From: Artemia franciscana
Taxonomy: Eukaryota; Arthropoda; Branchiopoda; Anostraca; Artemiidae
Assembly: GCF_032884065.1 (NCBI RefSeq)
Contig: NW_027062649.1
Coordinates: 2,835,355-2,899,354, forward strand
DNA: 64,000 bases
Direction: 5' to 3'
Shown here piece by piece: positions 62,189 through 64,000 of this stretch (positions within the stretch are counted from its first letter, which is position 1; each line of letters begins with the position of its first letter). Below the pieces are notes generated by a model, which saw only the letters and a program-made list of their open reading frames with translations, was not told the DNA's origin and searched no databases. A program made the translations under genes and the position numbers.

Positions 62189-62377
62189 CTTGGGCTTGAC
62201 TAATATCTTGAATACGGTATTGTACAGGTACATGAATATTTAAACGTTGTGCGACATGACTTCTTTCTGATATCGTAGCTAAACATTCACTAGTATGTTT
62301 CAGTTGGTGTAATGCAACTTTCTTCCCAATAGGTGTCTGTACATTATAAACAAGACACCGTTGATTTTTGACAATCT
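62189..62377 (-). other. open segment of unknown origin
   Basis: The minus strand is open for about 62 codons up to TGA near 62186. The composition looks coding (TPIGKKVALHQLKHTSECLA, ISERSHVAQRLNIHVPVQY, AWVDTGQQG). No start codon or splice context is clear, and the flanks are AT-rich. I do not recognise the family; it may be a transposon or host pseudogene piece. Confidence 0.3.
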
Positions 62378-62817
62378 CAATGGAAAAACCCTCAATTATG
62401 GATTATGTCTTTTGTATTATGTATTTTTATATTGATACTTTACCGGACCTTTCAGTTTCAGTTCGTTTCAATCCAGAATCTCTAAATCTATTATGTGAAC
62501 TGCAAAATTGTTTATGGTGTCTCATCAAAAATTATAATTTTTTAATTGAAACTAGAGAAATACTTATTCACTTTAAAATAAACTTTTTTCTATTTATTTA
62601 AAAAAAAAAACACCAGTAAGCTTACAGTTTTCAACGCAACAGAATGGCTTAATATAAGTGTACTACAGAAATTACATCTATATAACATAACAAAAGGAAC
62701 ATGGCTCAGATCAAATACCAAGTGTAATTAGTATATTTAGAAAAGGCGCTTCAAGTAGTTTCAGAATGCCTAGAGGACAAATAAACAACCTTGACCATCT
62801 AACGTAACAAGATCAAT
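62378..62817. other. no gene recognised
   Basis: AT-rich flank of the assembly gap. Confidence 0.4.
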
Positions 62818-62917
62818 NNNNNNNNNNNNNNNNNNNNNNNNNNNNNNNNNNNNNNNNNNNNNNNNNNNNNNNNNNNNNNNNNNNNNNNNNNNNNNNNNNN
62901 NNNNNNNNNNNNNNNNN
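62818..62917. other. assembly gap (100 N)
   Basis: Exactly 100 N, a typical placeholder for a gap of unknown true length. Features on either side should not be assumed to be adjacent. Confidence 0.99.
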
Positions 62918-63589
62918 GTGTGGTTGAGCTCAACCGCTGTTTTTGCGTGAAACAGTGACAAACCAGGTTGTCATGAAAAGTGATTTTGCGTGAAACAATT
63001 GACTGGTTGAACTCTAATTTAACCAGAACTGTCATTGTTTTTAACCGTAGGGTTCTACCATTCATAATTGTTGGTTGACCTTTTCAGGCGTAGATTTCGA
63101 AAAGAAGAATTCGTAGGCTATAAATAAGTCTATATAAAATAAGAATTATAAGCTGACAAATAGAATTCTAGCCACGCAAAAGTAAGGTTTAATTTAGTTT
63201 TTTTCGTATTAGGGCTATTTGGATAAATGTTAGGTTATATCCTTCAATTTGATTCACATAGGCCTTAAGACAGGAAGTCAAGAGTTTGAATATGCTTTTG
63301 AAAACTTATGTAGATACTTGGAAATCTTTGTTTCATCCTTTTGATGCTCTAGGCTTGACCTTAGCTTGGTAATTTGGCTTCAGAGATAAAACCTTGATGA
63401 AGCAAGACCCTAGTTGTTATAAAGCATTGTTAATCCAATTACTATTCTTACTAGATGCTCCAAGATGTGTTGCATCTTTGTCAGAACTCTTTACATTTCA
63501 GCCTTACCCTATAGGGCCATGGATAAATTTTCAGGTCAAACTCTAGTTTGGCTACTGTTTGCTATCTTAGAAATGGGTTAAGTCAGGAA
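62918..63589. other. no gene recognised
   Basis: Short repeated 'tttttgcgtgaaaca' (62940 and 62988) beside the gap; otherwise unremarkable. Confidence 0.45.
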
Positions 63590-64000
63590 AATAGAACTTC
63601 CAGTAATGAATCCAAAGCAAAAAATACGTAAAATTCTAGTTTAGCTAATTTTCATTATCTTGGAAAAGGAATAGGTTACAAGAATGAAACTCAGTAATTA
63701 ATCCAGGGTCAAAAACACTCTGGGAAGGTACTGCCAGGCTTCTATGTCAACCCTTTTCTGATTTCTAAGTCTTAGATAATTGCTTACTCAAAAGGTCTAT
63801 ACCTATACTATAGAAATTTTGACAAAACAAGATTTACCTTAATTTTTAATTGTCAGTTTCTTTTACTCTGGCTTTAGCTCTTAAAATGCAATTCCTTTTA
63901 TTTGAGTAGCATTTTAAGCCATATCAATATTTTTTTTTCAAAATTTAGGAAATGTCTTTGCATATCTTTAAAACCTTATAAAGTGGATTGAGGAAAGCTG
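63590..64000. repeat. R3 repeat copy, continues beyond window
   Basis: 63640-64000 aligns with 16430-16765 ('ctgatttctaagtctt', 'attttgacaaaa' blocks) and 63930-64000 with 15587-15650 ('aaatttaggaaatgt', 'gcatatctttaaaacctta'). Confidence 0.7.

Overview
The window looks like arthropod nuclear DNA, probably from a crustacean. It is AT-rich and dominated by mobile elements, with one recognisable host gene spread over large introns. A brine shrimp such as Artemia is my best guess, based on the general look of the repeats; the sequence alone does not prove the species. A 100-N scaffold gap lies at 62818-62917. I found no rRNA, tRNA, CRISPR or bacterial-type features.

Layout. 1-785: degraded foldback repeat (called R1 here). 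1780-10530: nested Helitron cluster with (TA)n tracts, CCGGGACA minisatellites, three related small lysine/glutamate-rich ORFs and a decayed Rep-helicase gene on the minus strand. 10531-12720: decayed repeat-rich coding relic and a second R1 copy. 13745-15030: 5'-truncated LINE. 15587-16990: unclassified repeat R3. 18971-23344: complete but mutated Mag-like Ty3/gypsy element with 79-bp LTRs. 24185-24922: first recognised exons of a BTB (tramtrack/lola-type) gene. The next 14.6-kb intron holds a LINE (25540-26860), two copies of composite repeat R2, and a chimeric CR1-like LINE (28362-36184) split by a pogo/Tigger-like transposon (29604-32358).

39563-41253: further candidate exons beside a 306-bp tandem duplication. 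42130-45440: broken Polinton/Maverick-like (adintovirus-like) block, identified mainly from a packaging-ATPase relic. 46165-49010: more R2 and R1. 51431-51601 and 60012-60182: two homologous 171-nt cassette exons of identical phase, on the same strand as the BTB exon. Between them lie a second Helitron cluster, an unclassified 1-kb insertion, LINE and R2 fragments, and a 2.45-kb minisatellite. 60940-61980: another LINE relic. 63590-64000: R3 again, running off the window.

The only genes that plausibly act for the host are the BTB exon set (24.2 kb) and the downstream plus-strand exons (39.6, 41.0, 51.4 and 60.0 kb). Compatible splice phases allow them to form one transcription unit, but this needs RNA evidence. 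Almost everything else is transposon sequence, often nested, which gives relative ages: pogo inside LINE, a 1-kb insertion inside a Helitron minisatellite, and Helitrons inserted around TA tracts.
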